A stretch of DNA of 64,000 bases from Hemileia vastatrix (GCA_030280995.1 JASXTE010000014.1:2838656-2902655); one strand, 5' to 3'; counted from the first letter of the stretch, positions 23,740-36,134 are shown. Numbers and translations: made by a program. The notes: generated by a model not told the origin, from the letters alone.

Positions 23740-25075
23740 AACATGCCTTTCCATCATAGATCTTCTCAAAGGCAGGCTTCCCCCAGTTGTTCATTAAATC
23801 CCATTACTCCCTCTTTCTCCTGCTCAGCTGAGAAATCAAAGACTCTCCAACCAAAAAAAAGATGATCATCTCATACTTATCAACTGGCTAGAAATAAAAA
23901 CTAATTATGATTCTTATTTTTGAACTGAGAATGCAACTAAAGTAGGACAGTCCCCTGCATCAAAAGTCAATGGCTATCTTCTAATGGCCAATGAATTACC
24001 AAATAAGACAAAGGGAAGGATTGATCTTTTGTCTAAATAGATGCCTGAAAATTTCAAGAATTACTGAGCCAAATACAAGAAGGCAAAGACACTTTTATTT
24101 TCTACTGGTTTTGGTATTACTGACATTGATATCATTAAAACATGACTCTCTATGTCCATAATTTAAAGAGATGTATGCTATTTTTGGAGAGCAAGCTGAT
24201 GTTAATCCTGCAAACATGTTGGATGGTGAAGATTCTATCTCTAAAAATGATTTCAAAACAAATCTTTTCCTTCTTCTTCTACTCAAGCCTCCCCTCATTT
24301 AACTTCCACAAATCAAGATATCTTTTCAATAGATCCTTATGGCAATATAAATCAACCTGATCTAAATCAAGTATGTTTTTATTTCTTGTCTAGTTGTTTT
24401 ATTTTTTTTATTTCTAAAAATGCTAATGAACAGACCCAGGATCCTCAAGCAAGTGAGTGTGAAGCTAGCATCAATGATGAAGAGGAAAATTTTACCTCCA
24501 AAAAAATAAAAGACAATCAACTACTTTGAATTTAAATAGTCAAAGAAAGAGAAACAGAGATAGTTTTTGCCAAACCCCTTTTTCTTCCATTGATTATTTT
24601 TTGGAGAAACGTGAATCTGGTAAGTGATAGAATAGCTCTTAATAATTAATTGAGCCTTTCTTTTCTTTTGTTAATAATACTTTTCACTCTAGTCAAAGTT
24701 AAAGTTGCAAGAGATACTCTCAACTTTCAAAAGAGAAAATACAAGCTCTCTTTACAAAGGGGTGATAGGGAATAAGACTTGGAGGAGAAGAAATTCAAGC
24801 TTTCTTTACAGAGGGATGAATGGGTACAAGACTCGGAGGAGAAGAAATTCAAGCTTTCATTAAAGAGGGATGAGAGGGCACATGAATTGGAGGAGAATAA
24901 ATTTGAGATAAAGAAAGAGGAGAAGGCTCTTGAGAACAATTTCCTATTGGATCAAATGAAACTCAAGTATCAACTTGAAGATGGTTCAAAAAAGAAAGAT
25001 TTCTTGAGAGAATGTGTTAAAGCTAATAAATCTATTGAGGAAATTGAATTCTTAATGAAAATGTTTGATAACTAG
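23740..25075 (+). pseudogene. Myb/SANT-like, coiled-coil protein pseudogene
   Basis: The frame from about 23861 reads DDHLILINWLEI, then SKVNGYLLMANELP, YKKAKTLLFSTGFGITDIDI and MYAIFGEQADVNPANMLDGE. It is broken by stops (near 23939, 24038, 24066) and a frameshift near 24150. Introns are clear at 24371-24433 (GTATGT...ACAG, branch TGCTAAT) and 24620-24692 (GTAAGT...CTAG). The last exon encodes a charged coiled coil built on a three-fold 18-residue repeat (EEKKFKLSLQRDE), ending at TAG 25075; one stop (TAA 24773-24775) lies in it. The KAKxLLxSTGFGITDxD plus AxFGxxADVNP layout resembles a Myb/SANT-like family I recall as abundant in rusts. That assignment is from memory. It faces the TET-like pseudogene tail to tail. 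Confidence 0.6.
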
Positions 25076-25399
25076 TTTTTCTTATTTGGTTTAGAATGTT
25101 TTATTGATAGAATGCATTAAATATAATAGTAAATCCTTGGCACACACTCCTCACTGAGATGTGAAACATTTTATTGCAAAATTTTAGATTATTTTTTGTT
25201 TGGTTAAATAAATTTTGTTTTATTTCTTTTTGGTGATAATTTCATATGTGCTGACTTTTTAAAGGTCTTGATTCTAGATGTTTTTTTTTGCAAAAATTTG
25301 AAAAACTCATATATTTTTTCTTCTTTACATTAAAATCATTAAATTTACTTTTCTAAATACAGCTAAGTCAACAAAAATCTATATCTGTTTTAAAAATTT

Positions 25400-25545
25400 G
25401 GAAATACCCCCCCCCCCTGAATTTTATTGAAGCAAGGGGTGGGTATCACCAAAATTTTTCTAAGTAATCAATTTCACATGTCAGATTTGAAAATTTGGAA
25501 ATACCCTCCCCTGAATTTTATTGAAGTAAGGGGTGAGAATCATCT
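25400..25545. repeat. Twin CCCTGAATTTTATTGAAG blocks
   Basis: Two near-identical ~45-bp blocks near 25407 and 25503 (AAATACC, a C run, CCCTGAATTTTATTGAAG, AGGGGTG). They mark the junction between the convergent pseudogenes, with relatives at ~15425, ~33035 and ~33120. Position suggests the shared 3' flank of both genes. Confidence 0.7.
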
Positions 25546-25829
25546 AAACTTAATATAATTACATAAATTAATATATAAACAAGTAATATATATAAATTTC
25601 TTTAGTTTTAAAGTAATGTCAATTCCTCTAGCCAAAATGTGGATGCATCTAGAAACAAATGTTTAGGACTTTCCACAAGTGTACACTGAGGAACCTCATG
25701 AAACAAATAATTATTTTCATGATTACCATTTATACAAAACAGGGTCATTTTACCATTACTTTATTTTAGGAATTTGAAATATAAGAGTTATTTACAAAAA
25801 ATATTAAAAAATATAAGATATTTGATGAC

Positions 25830-26300
25830 TCTACTCATCCCCATACTTTTTTGATCTACCTAAAGTTTCTTTATATCTTTTAAATTTGCCTTCTTTTTTA
25901 CCTTGTTTATTTGGTGGATTAAGTTTTGACTGAATTGAAAAGAACATCCAAAATGTGTGAACTCTTGACAAGATTCCAAGCCAGGTGGAGCTTAGGTTGT
26001 TTGGGGATGATCCTGAGAAGAGTTCCAAATAGTTTCAATTAATCCAGTTCCCAATCCAAAATTGATTATACAGTTGTGATCCAGAAAGTATAACCTATGA
26101 CCTTTTACTTTAGCTGGGGAAGGAATAGGTTGTCCAGCAATAGGATTAAGATAAGAGAAAATCCCCAATGTAATATAATTAGCGTCATTCTTGTTGGTAT
26201 AAATCTTGTTATGAAAACCAGAATATAATTTTTTCAAGAGATTAGCCAAGAAATAGTTGAGTGATCCTAAGCTTTGGGAGATAAAATCCTAGATAATCAT
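25830..26300 (-). pseudogene. TET-like 2OG-Fe(II) oxygenase pseudogene 3
   Basis: Minus-strand frame SQSLGSLNYFLANLLKKLYS, then GFHNKIYTNKNDANYITLGI, FSYLNPIAGQPIPSPAKVKG, HRLYFLDHNCIINFGLG, one TAA at 25989-25991, then PPGLESCQEFTHFGCSFQFS and a basic tail. It is the best preserved of the three copies, with one main frame. However, the HxD region reads Tyr-Thr-Asn, consistent with C-to-T and G-to-A changes. Compared with copy 2 it has lost the segment between LKKLY and the GxHN strand (about 40 residues). Not expected to be active. Confidence 0.75.
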
Positions 26301-26374
26301 CAGATAAGAGCTTCAGAAGCCTTATTCTCTAATTAATCAATATAAAAACACAAAATAAATTATGTGATATTTGG

Positions 26375-26720
26375 AAAAAAAGGCTCAACTTTAAGGGTCA
26401 ATAGATCAGCAACCAATGAACCAAATTAAAATCTGTTTATGGGAAATGAAAGATAGGCTTCAGGAGAATTTTTAGTAAAGGAAATGTGATTTAAAGATAC
26501 ATAACCCTAATTTGTTACATTAAAACATGAAATAAAAGGCTCAAATTTAACGGTCAATATCTCAGCAACCACCGAGCCGAATTCAGACCTGTTGGTAGGA
26601 AATGAAAGGTAGCTTTCAGAAGAATTGTCAGTTAAAAGGAAATTAGATTTAAATAAAACTAGCCCTAATGACAAGTCTTATTTTTAGAATTTTACAAAAA
26701 CTTGGAAAGTGGTAATGGAG
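26375..26720. repeat. GGCTCAA...ATCTCAGCAACC repeats, two copies
   Basis: Units near 26382 and 26538 match those at 16404-16884. One fewer copy is present than in the sister element, so copy number varies between elements. Confidence 0.75.
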
Positions 26721-28216
26721 ATGAGAACAAGAGGAGTTCAATAAGTTCATTGTTATGCAGATAAGAGTTATATGTATATTTATATATGGAATTATCATAG
26801 AAGGAATGAGATATCATATAGGCATGGAAAAAAGGATATGAAACTTACCTTGATTGAAAAGTAGGAAAAATAGAATGAGAAAGATTGATGTTGGAATTTG
26901 GGAGAAGTTGAATATTAAGTAAGTGAAATGCATAAAGAATGTGAAGTGTAGGTGTTTTGATAACATAGAACCAAAAAAAAGTAAAATAGGGGAAAGGGAG
27001 AAAAATTACCATGCCAAGAAGGGATGAAGAGTAAGATGATGGAGCTAAAAAAAGAAAGAAAAGAGGGAAAGAAAAAAAGATTAATTTTAACTTAAAAATC
27101 AAAAAAACACTTAAAAACAAACTTAGATACAAGAAAGAAAAAACTGAAGCAGAAAAACAAAAAAATTATAATTAGTAAAACAAAAAGCAAAAAAAATGAA
27201 TAAAATGAGTTACCAGGAGAGATGAGATGAGAAAATAAATGAAACCAAATTGTTTGAGAAATGTTGGAGTAGAAGAGGAAAAGGATATGAGAGATGAATG
27301 AAAAAAAGAAACAGTGATAAATTATGCAATTGCAGAAAATATGGGATTTCATGTTGAGCTGGTGAATGAAAACAAATGAGACATCCAAAAAAGAGATATT
27401 CAGTGTAGATTCAAAATAAAAATGAATATTCAAATAACAAAAACAATAAACCAAGTGAATAAAGCACAAAAGTTGAACATTTGGAGTGTATGAAAAAAAA
27501 TTAAAAGGGTTGTGTTTCAAAATTTTACAGGGTTGTTGGCATAATGAAAGAGCATATGCTGTTGGAAAGAATGTTTTTTTTAAGGGAGGGGAGAACTGGT
27601 GCAGGTCTCGTATCCTCTTCTTCATCAAGATCATTGAAAAGACATATAAGCTAAAGTGTCTTCCAACCCAGAGTCAGGGTCAGATTCAGTGGCTAAAACT
27701 AAAGTGATATCATTTATAGCTGTGTGAAGTTACTTCCTAGCAGAGAGTTGCTTCAATATTGAGATTAGAAAAGGTTGTTGGCAGAAGGTTTAGGTGGTGA
27801 GTGGGAAGAGGGAATTTGCCACCAAATGAGCAGATGGGGTGAGTAGATAGAAAAAAATGTTATGTGTTTGCCAAAAAAATTAAGTATCATAGAGTGAAGA
27901 GACACATGAAGATGAGAAAAAATGTTATGTGTTTGCCACCTAAATTAAGTATCATAGAGTGATGAGATACATAAGGATGGCATTCACAATTATATTTCAT
28001 GTGACTAGCTTAAAAATCAATCATGGGTGTTATGAGTTTGGGATCACAAATTAGGAATGGAAATTGGGGTATAAGAGGCCAGATAATGCATTATCGTGGA
28101 ATCCTTATCCATTAGACCTGGGGCTAGTGGATAAGAATCTTCCGCAATTAATCATGTCTGATCCCGGGAAAAAATATCCTGATCCCTAATTGCAGATCCC
28201 TCAACTTTGATACCCC

Positions 28217-29700
28217 TTAATTATTATTATTATTATATTTCTTTTTTTTATGATTTTAATGAATTTTCAATTCTATTAATTTTTTAATTTCAATGAAATT
28301 TTTAAAAAATTTGAAATTTATAATTTTTATGATTTTTATTATTTTTTTGTTTTGATTTTTTTGATTTTTTTGATTTTATTTAATTTTTTTTTTTGATTTT
28401 TATGATTTTTATGATCTTTTTTATTTTTTTGAATTTGGTGTATTTGATGAAGATAATGATTTTCAGAACTTTATAATTTTTTTATTTAATTATCTTTATA
28501 CTTATTTAATCATTGTTTTTTGATATTGATTTGTTTTCTTTGAGTTGATCCTTTTTTTGAATACACTTAGAGGGCTACAGTTGGATATTCAATATCATGT
28601 AGCATATTGCATAGATATGTTGGGCTAGAGAAATGTACACTTGCCCTCATAACTTTTGACTTTTGGCTGTTACATGGGGGGACAAAAATGACGCAACATT
28701 TAATCATTGATGACTTCTCAGTGAGCTGCTTGGTTGATGAAAATTTACCCTAACTGCCATTGAACATATAAATCATAAATGCAGAAAACAATTTATTTCT
28801 TTACATACATTGAATTTCTCATGTTTTGTTATAGAAAACAGCCTTTCTTTTGCAAAACACCTAAGGGAAAGCATTTTTTTTGTTGAATGATTTTGAAGTG
28901 AGCATTAAATAGTTCATTTTTTTTGCACTCCATTTGTTTAACAAATTATAGTGGGGAATGTTCAAATCTCATGAACCAGAACTATTTGTGGAATTTTACA
29001 TGTCCAATAATCATGTAGCTTATGATGTGTTTATGTATCATTTTTTAGGGATATGCCTTGCTATTATTTTTGATTTAAATGTTTTTTGATTTTTATTTTC
29101 TTAACAAAGGTGGATTAAGGAATGTGGGGAAGAGAGATGAGAATTGTTCAAGTTAAAGAGAAGGATGGTGTAGAGCAAAATATCAATTACAGAAAGTGGT
29201 AAGATGGATGATGGGTGGTGAAGCAAGAAGGAGAAAGACAGAGGTAGTGAGAGGAGAGAGAGAAGGAGTGAGAGTAGGAGTTTAGGGGAGTCAGGAAGAG
29301 GGGAATGGAATATAGAAAAAATAAAGTATAGGTTCATGATGGAAAAAGAATAAAAACCAAACATAATTGTATTTTTGACATGGGGAAGCTGATGATTCAA
29401 CAAAGATGAGAACAGAATCTAATTAAGAGGGTTAAAAGGAGAATTAATGATAGAAACAAAAAAATTTAATATAAAATCACTCATAAAGATTTAGGAGAAG
29501 CAGGAGTAACAAAGTAAGAAATTAATATCAGACAAACAAAACAATGAAGGTCTCTAAAATTGTTACTTATAGAGTCATTCCCTTGGCCCAAAAATTAACA
29601 TTCCATTTCTTGTCACAGAAATGCATCCATGAATAGAATAGGGTCCTAAAACTGAATTTGACATCTATTTCACATTTTATTCCCCCTGCATTAATTACTC
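28217..29700 (-). repeat. Right arm of the ~1.5-kb inverted repeat
   Basis: Mirror of 21560-23300, starting directly after the GATACCCC end of the TET-type element. 28217-28440 is T-rich simple sequence answering the A-rich part of the left arm. Specific matches lie at 28570-28680 (AGAGGGCTACAGTTGG, TTGGGCTAGAGAAATGTACA), 28970-29100 and 29101-29403, with weaker ones to about 29700. Confidence 0.8.
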
Positions 29701-32199
29701 AAAACACTTAATTTTAAAACAAGTAATTGTGAACCACATTTATAATTTACTATAACCAATAAATTTTGTTTGATACACCGCAATGAGCCAAAAATCACCA
29801 CTCTTCTATAAGTGAAGATCCATTTTTATATTTATAATATTTAATAAAATAGTTAAATATATTAATTTATAGTACTATAACCATGAATTATTTTTTTGGT
29901 ACCTCCTAAAAGGTGCCTCCTCCCAATGGAACTAACATAGCTTAGTCAGGGATAGAACTCTGCTAGCAGTTTGCAGCTATTTTCTGGTGTAAATTATGGT
30001 ATTATGTATAATAATTAATATTTAAATTACTACTATTCCCAAGATACATTAAAGAATAGTGACTTCATTGGAATCACCATCATCATTTCCGAAATCATTT
30101 TTTAAAAAAATGGAGAAGATTCTGGAAGTAATGACTTATTTAAAAAAAATCAAAAAAGAATACTCTAAAGTCAATTTATCATTTCATAAAATTATTATTT
30201 ATTTATTTATTCTATTTTAAGTCCATATTTAGAGAGATTTATGTAGCCTGAAACAATTTACAAAATTTTATATTTAAAATTTTTTTATAATTTTATTTTT
30301 TTCATAAATCCAAACTTTTACAATCATATTTCAAAGTTTAATGTTTTTTTTACATAAAACAGCTTCAATTAATTTTTTTACTAGTGTGATTATTATTTTG
30401 AAGACAAATTGGAAAGGAGCTTCTTATAGGTACTCTATTGTCCTCAAAAATAAGTCTTTATCATTTTTCAAACATTTGATGAATCTAAAAATCATTACTA
30501 AAATGACCTAGAAAATTTCCTTATGAAAAATTCTGGACTCAATCACCAGAAAATAAATGTGGGAACCTGATAACAGGTGCGGATTCCTATCTTTTATTTG
30601 ATTCAGTTTTATCTCATCTGTAACTCTTCTGGGAAGACTGTGCACTGAACACTTAACATGCTATCTCACATGGCATAAAATCTGAGTTATTCATAAGTCA
30701 CAGATGGATTTAGGGATTGTCACCTGCTAGCAGGTTCCAGGTGGTTTTTTTTTTGGTGAATTCTCAAAAAATAACATAAAAAAAATAAAACAAAGAGTAA
30801 TTTTTTATGAATATGAATTTTACATAAAATTTGAAATTCACAAATGGTGATTGCAGAAGAATGAGATAAGCACCATTTGAAAAAGATGGTAAACTATAGT
30901 CATATTTGAAAAATATATAGTTTATTAATTTTTTTTTTGGACAAAATAAGTGAGATATTTATGGAAAATTTTTCTATTTTAAAATGGGTGTAAGGCAAAT
31001 ATAAAATCATTAACATAATAAAAAAACTAAATAACATGTCAATTTTCTAAGGGGTTTGATGCATGCAAGATGTATATTTACTTATTATACATTTTAGCCA
31101 AAAAAACTTCAAATTATAATACCATAACTGTCATTACATGACAAGACCTCTTTATATTTCTGAAAACACTTGTGCAGATATATCTATCAAACCTTTTTTC
31201 AAGTTGTTTTTTTAAATTTTCTTGACTAATTTTAATTTTCCTGATTAAGAAGTTTTAAGGTATACTTAAGCTCATATGCTTACTACACCACATAAAATTT
31301 GACAATGTTTTATATTACATGTCAGCCAAACCTTTCACCTTTTGGTTGCAATTGCCTTCATTTTTCACTAAGAAAAATCAAAAATGACCATGATATCAAC
31401 CATAATATAAAACATTTGAGCAAGACATAGCATAACACATTGTTGAATTTCTTGTGGGGTTAGGCACTAATGTTTGAGCATAGGGTTTAAGTTCTAAGTA
31501 CAGATTAATTTTTTCTTTGAAATATCCCTACTTTTCCAAATTCATAACTGTCTTTGTGCACAAGATCATTCTTGAAGGTGCAGCTACTTCAATTACTGAT
31601 CTCATTACAAAATAAACCTTATTTTACTTTCTTCTTAACCATTTTCAGACCTCCTTTTCTATAACCTGGTCACTACCTCCCTTTTTAATTCCTTCTTGTT
31701 TAATCAGAAAAATTCCTGTTATCAACTTTACCTCACTCATTAACCATTTTCAACTTTTTTTGAAACTCTGTTGCTATATCTCTTCTTATCTTTCCTCACT
31801 TTTTATCCTATTAATTTATAGATTTAAATTAATTTAAATGCAATACTCAATACTTTATGATGCACTGATAAAAATATTCTCTTACCTTTAAATTTTATTT
31901 TGGGCTTTGGTGAAGTCTACTTGGAACTTATATGAAATCACGTAGATAATTTTTTAAGATATTATTTTTACATTATGCATGCTATATCTCAATATGGGGT
32001 CTCAAGCCTTACCAAAAACTACAAGAATTTTTCATTTGAAAAGCACCACACAAACACACTATGAGATGTGGCTGATTTGGTAGTTGGGGTCTCAAACATG
32101 GGGTAAAATATGTCCTACTTTTGTAAAACTTTCTCAACCAAAGTTCAACCCACTAATACCCAAATCCTCCCAATCAACTATGTGTTTCCTTCCATCCTA
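29701..32199. other. No gene seen; one small inverted repeat
   Basis: AT-rich with scattered poly-A/T runs. At 30572-30590 GGAACCTGATAACAGGTG is answered at 30721-30738 by CACCTGCTAGCAGGTTCC, enclosing ~130 bp. This could be the ends of a small DNA element. Nothing else is recognisable. Confidence 0.45.
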
Positions 32200-32307
32200 A
32201 CCCATATACTCTAACTCACATATCTTCTTTCCAATTTCTATTCCAAATCATATTTTTCTCCTTCACACCACAGTAAGTCTTTTTACTTTTATTCCTTTCT
32301 TTATAAA

Positions 32308-32800
32308 ATGTTCCTGCTCAAATTTCTATCCTTGAAACTTTTTTTTTGTGTAAGGCATAATACATATAACCAAGGTACAAAACTTGCTGAATATCATACA
32401 AATAATCAAGAATTTCCTTTAGATACTTTGCTTGACTCTCCTGAATTTGAAGAATCAACTGTGTATTCTGACATTGAGCTTGATGAGCCCAAATTAGTAA
32501 GCTTAAACTATTTGGTTATTATTCTTTCTTTTTTATTGCTTATTTCTCCCCATTTATTAGCCAGAACCAAGGCTTGTCTAATTGAGAAATTTTTAAGGAA
32601 GTAACTGATGATAAAAGGTTAAATGATAAAAAATTAACCCCTCCTAGAAAAATAATCAAGCAAAAGGCTTCTGCTAATTTAATGTTTCATTCACAATCAA
32701 AGTACAACCATTTTTAGGAATTGATATAGATTTTTTAGATTTAGAGAGAGGCAAGGATATAACTTAAAGAGAGGACAATGAAAAATTTAAAATTTAAACT
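32308..32800 (+). pseudogene. Remnant of the plus-strand gene of TET-type copy 4
   Basis: An acidic frame (TLLDSPEFEESTVYSDIELD) ends at a GT-AG intron at 32497-32560 (GTAAGC...TTAG). The following exon has stops at once. Position and intron spacing correspond to the Myb/SANT-like gene of copy 3, but residue similarity is weak, so assignment rests on context. Confidence 0.35.
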
Positions 32801-33454
32801 GTTCAAAATTTTTTGTCTAGATAAACTACTGATATCTAATAATCTAGATCCTACTCCTACCATCTTACTTTCAATAGTTCTATCAATCATGTTTATGAAT
32901 TTGTCTTTTGTCTTTGATTTATCACTCTCTTTTGTTTATTCTCAATTACTATCTTCATCATCAGATTCTTTTCTGGGTGCAGATCACCAACTTTTCCCAA
33001 AGTCAAGAAAAATTATGTGAATTATTTTTATTGGAAATACCCTTCCATGCTATAAACCTTAAAAGGGGATGGGGATCACTTTTTTTTTAAGTCAAAAAAT
33101 ATTTTGACAAAAAAAATGGCAATACCCTCCCCTGTATTTTATTGAAGTAGGGGCCCAGATTTCCAAATTTTAAGTTCATTGTATAAGCTAACATGTAAAA
33201 ATATCATATAAGATAATTAAAAAACCTAAATTAAGGAAAATCAAAGTTAAAAAGTTTTTGGAAATCATCTGTGATGGAAGTCAATTATATCAAACACAAG
33301 TGTATACATGAACCTCATGAGGTAAAAAATGTCCACAAAATTTCTCTCATACGACACACGGCCTGATGGAACATTAATTTAAGTAAATAGAGTAACATCT
33401 ATGACTTTTTAGATATAAATTTATGAAATAAGAATAAAAATTGTCAACCTATAT

Positions 33455-33545
33455 TAGACCCCATACTTTTGTTGGCTACCTAATGTTTTATTTTTTACAT
33501 TACTTTTGTTTCTTACTTTATGAATCTGGTTGACCAACTCTAGAT
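33455..33545 (-). pseudogene. C-terminal tail of TET-like pseudogene 4
   Basis: The minus-strand frame VNQIHKVRNKSNVKNKTLGS with following QQKYGV parallels IHQINKVKKKANLKDIKKL at the end of pseudogene 3. The catalytic part upstream is missing, replaced by the repeat field at 33600-34110. Confidence 0.5.
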
Positions 33546-33599
33546 TTTAAGTAACGTTTATCTAAAAAATGCATATAAAATCAATCTAATTAAAAAAAC

Positions 33600-34120
33600 T
33601 AATAAAATTGGATATAAAATACCTGAAATAGTTCAAAAAGTCCCTGAAAAAGATAAAAAAACTTCCAGAAAAGTTGAAAATAGTTCCCAAGAAAAGCATC
33701 CAGAAGTCTCAAAAAAATTCCCTAAAATTTGCCTCAAATGTGCCAAAAAGTTCTAAAAAAAGTGTCTCAAACATACCCTAAAATTCCCCTAAAAGTATCA
33801 CAAATGTTCCTAGAATAGTGGCAAAAAGCTTCAAAAAAAGTGCCCAAACGTTCCTGAAAATCAACTTAAAATGCTTTTAAAAAATTTCCAAATTGTTTTC
33901 AGATGTTTCCAAATGATTCTGAATGGTTTTAGTGAAAAAAGGACCCAAAATAGTCCAAAAACACCTAAAAATCACTGGGAAATTCTGGGAAAATTTTTCT
34001 GAACTGGTTTAACAGAAAAAAAGACTAAAAATTGCCCAAAAACACCTAAAAAAAGTGGGAAATGCTCAGAAAACATTTCCAAACAGTTTCGGTATGATTC
34101 AGATATGATTTAGCAAGAAA
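33600..34120. repeat. Repeat field: CCTGAAAA/AAAACACCTAAAAA units
   Basis: Short degenerate units of about 30-40 bp (TTCCxxAAAAxGTGxCxxAAA) give way near 33930 to two ~100-bp units, each with AAAACACCTAAAAA followed by GGGAAAT...CTGGGAAAA or GCTCAGAAAA and a GATT/GGTTT...GAAAAAA block. The plus-strand frame at 34129-34317 is low-complexity Lys-rich and not a gene. Confidence 0.6.
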
Positions 34121-34946
34121 AGGCCAACATGAGAAAAGGCCTAAAAATGACCAAAAAACACCAAAAAGTTAGTAAATCAAGAATAAAAAGAATGGAGAAC
34201 CAAGAAGAAAGGAAAAAAAAGAAAAAAGGTAAGATCAATCAGTTATTAAAACAAAAAAATGATAAAAAAAGTACAAAAAAAAAGAGACCAAAAAAAGACA
34301 TGTCAATCAGCAATTAAATTACAAAAAATGAGAAAGTGACTTACCTTGAGAGCTTTGAATTGAGAATCACCAGAGCCAATAATGAGTGATGGAAGTGAGA
34401 GATGAAGAGAAGATGAGATATCTTAGTGAGACTGATTCTTATAAATTTTATGCAATTTCAAGTTGGGTAGCTGAACCAAAACAAATGAAACTGGGAAACT
34501 GGGGAATTTAATTGCACAAAATTGTAAATTAGTTATTCTAGGCCTTGAAAATGAGAAAGGGTGATTGGTAGTGTTTTAGAACTCATAGCACTGGTTTGAG
34601 ATTATATAGGACTGCTAAATTCTACTGGTGGGGGTAGTTCAGAATTGGAATCAGTATCAGAAGTAACCATTTGATCAAGTTCTAGAGCTGCAGCAGTTAT
34701 CTCAAGTTGATGGCAAACTAAAAATGGCATGTTTTGTTAGTGAAAAGTGATGAAGATTAAGGGTAAGTGTATGGGTAACTATTGATTAAGTGCTGGTAAG
34801 TCACATACCTTATTTGTATGAATAAACTATCATGGATTAGGTGAAAAAAATCTAGGTGTTGGCCCTTTTGTACCTAGTGTTTTCATCTCTGTACCTAGTG
34901 CTAACTAATAATGATGAAGAAAGGAAGTTATTTTGATGGCTTGTTT

Positions 34947-36121
34947 TGTCAGTTTATGCTAGTATATAGGTATGATTTAATAGTAAATATTAATGGTCCA
35001 ATTACTTATTAATAAATGATTTAGTGATTAAATCTCAGGGGAAGACTGATAAAATAGTTATTCTCAATTTAAACTCACAATACTTGGATTTTATGAGTGC
35101 AAGTGGAGGAAAATAGAATAATAAAATATAGTTATAGCTTATATAAAGATAATATCAATTTATAAAGGCTTTATAATATATGTATATATGATAATAATTG
35201 TGTTTTAGTGTTTATTTGATTTGTAGTAAGTAAGTGATGTCTAATAACCTTCAAAATCCTCCCTTACTTATACCAAAATCCACTGGAGTGCACAGACCTT
35301 CAATCCAGATTATTTTACTTCTATCCCTGGCAATTACAGCACTGTGTGGGCCCATCACCTCCCCATGGCGTCCACTTCAAGAAGATTCAACACCCAGACC
35401 TCCAGTAAGGACCCTCCATCACAATTAATGATAACACAGACCCATACCATAAATAAAAATCCAGATAAAGGTGATACCATAAAAAAACAGGTAAAATAAC
35501 TCATCCAAAGAGGATAAAATGAAACCTAAAGAATATAAAGGAACCAATTTAACTTTCCAAGCTCCCAATAACATCCCCAAGCATCCACATTGGCCCAGTA
35601 ATCATATTTTAACTCATAAATCCATGAAAATCTATCCAAGGAAGCAGATTAAGTTGTCCAAACTGGATATATGCACATGAAATAAGTGTATATGCTTGTG
35701 TAGGCGTTGTGAATCCACTGGATACGTCCATATGACCTAAAATAAGTAGAAAAATGAAGTTTTTAGGCTATTAAGAGGTTAAAACCCACTAATAGACCTA
35801 AATATACATAATATAACTACATATTTCACTGAATATGAGGTTTATGTATACATATAAGCTTATGTATGTCTATAATTACTTGATATCACTTAGGATAAGT
35901 ATATTATGACTCTATCAACACCTTAATAAGTATTATTAGGCTATGGATAAGTTATTCAAACCACCATAAGTCATATAATAGTATAATAATTATATATATA
36001 TGTATTATAATCATATAAATAAGTATTTTAACCTTATTTTTAAGCAATAAGCTTAATATAATTAAGGTTATCTTATTTTAAACATAAGAATTATTCAGTC
36101 CTGGAGATACCTAGGCTGACA
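34947..36121 (-). repeat. 3' LTR of element 2
   Basis: Read on the minus strand it starts at 36121 with TGTCAGCCTAGGTATCTCC. Immediately before that (36122-36132) lies a purine tract GGGTGAGGGAG, the likely plus-strand primer. 1175 bp against 1154 bp in the partner. Confidence 0.9.
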
Positions 36122-36134
36122 CTCCCTCACCCAA

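Larger units (their letters stand above)
23437..28216. mobile_element. TET-type element, copy 3, with GGGGTATCAA inverted ends
   Basis: Left end GGGGGTATCAATGTT (23437) and right end AACTTTGATACCCC (ending 28216) form a short terminal inverted repeat. Both ends carry a subterminal CTTCCGCAATTA block. Inside are two convergent pseudogenes: a Myb/SANT-like coiled-coil gene (plus) and a TET-like oxygenase (minus). The ~1.9 kb beyond the TET fragment is shared with copy 2, including two minus-strand splice donors (near 26851 and 27212). I found no transposase and no clear target duplication. It may be a non-autonomous carrier or a captured host segment. TET/JBP-like genes travelling with KDZ-type transposons are established in basidiomycetes; the link here is inference. 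Confidence 0.6.
32200..34800. mobile_element. TET-type element, copy 4 (heavily decayed)
   Basis: The same convergent layout as copy 3 is seen: a plus-strand exon/intron remnant, CCCTCCCCTGTATTTTATTG blocks near 33035 and 33120, the C-terminal coding tail of a TET-like gene on the minus strand, an intervening repeat field, a minus-strand splice donor (plus strand CTTACCTTGAGAGC near 34341) and an AGCTGAACCAAAACAAATGA block near 34470 matching 17710 and 27360. No termini found; element 2's right boundary starts at 34947. Confidence 0.5.

Noticed and set aside
25403..25418. C-run in AAATACCCCCCCCCC as a possible G-quadruplex or telomere-like repeat
   Set aside because: A single homopolymer run. 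Sister blocks show shorter runs, so it is slippage or a read error within a repeated block.
23437..28216. Autonomous KDZ or hAT transposon
   Set aside because: No transposase frame or DDE-type motif was found in the segment; only passenger-like pseudogenes are visible.
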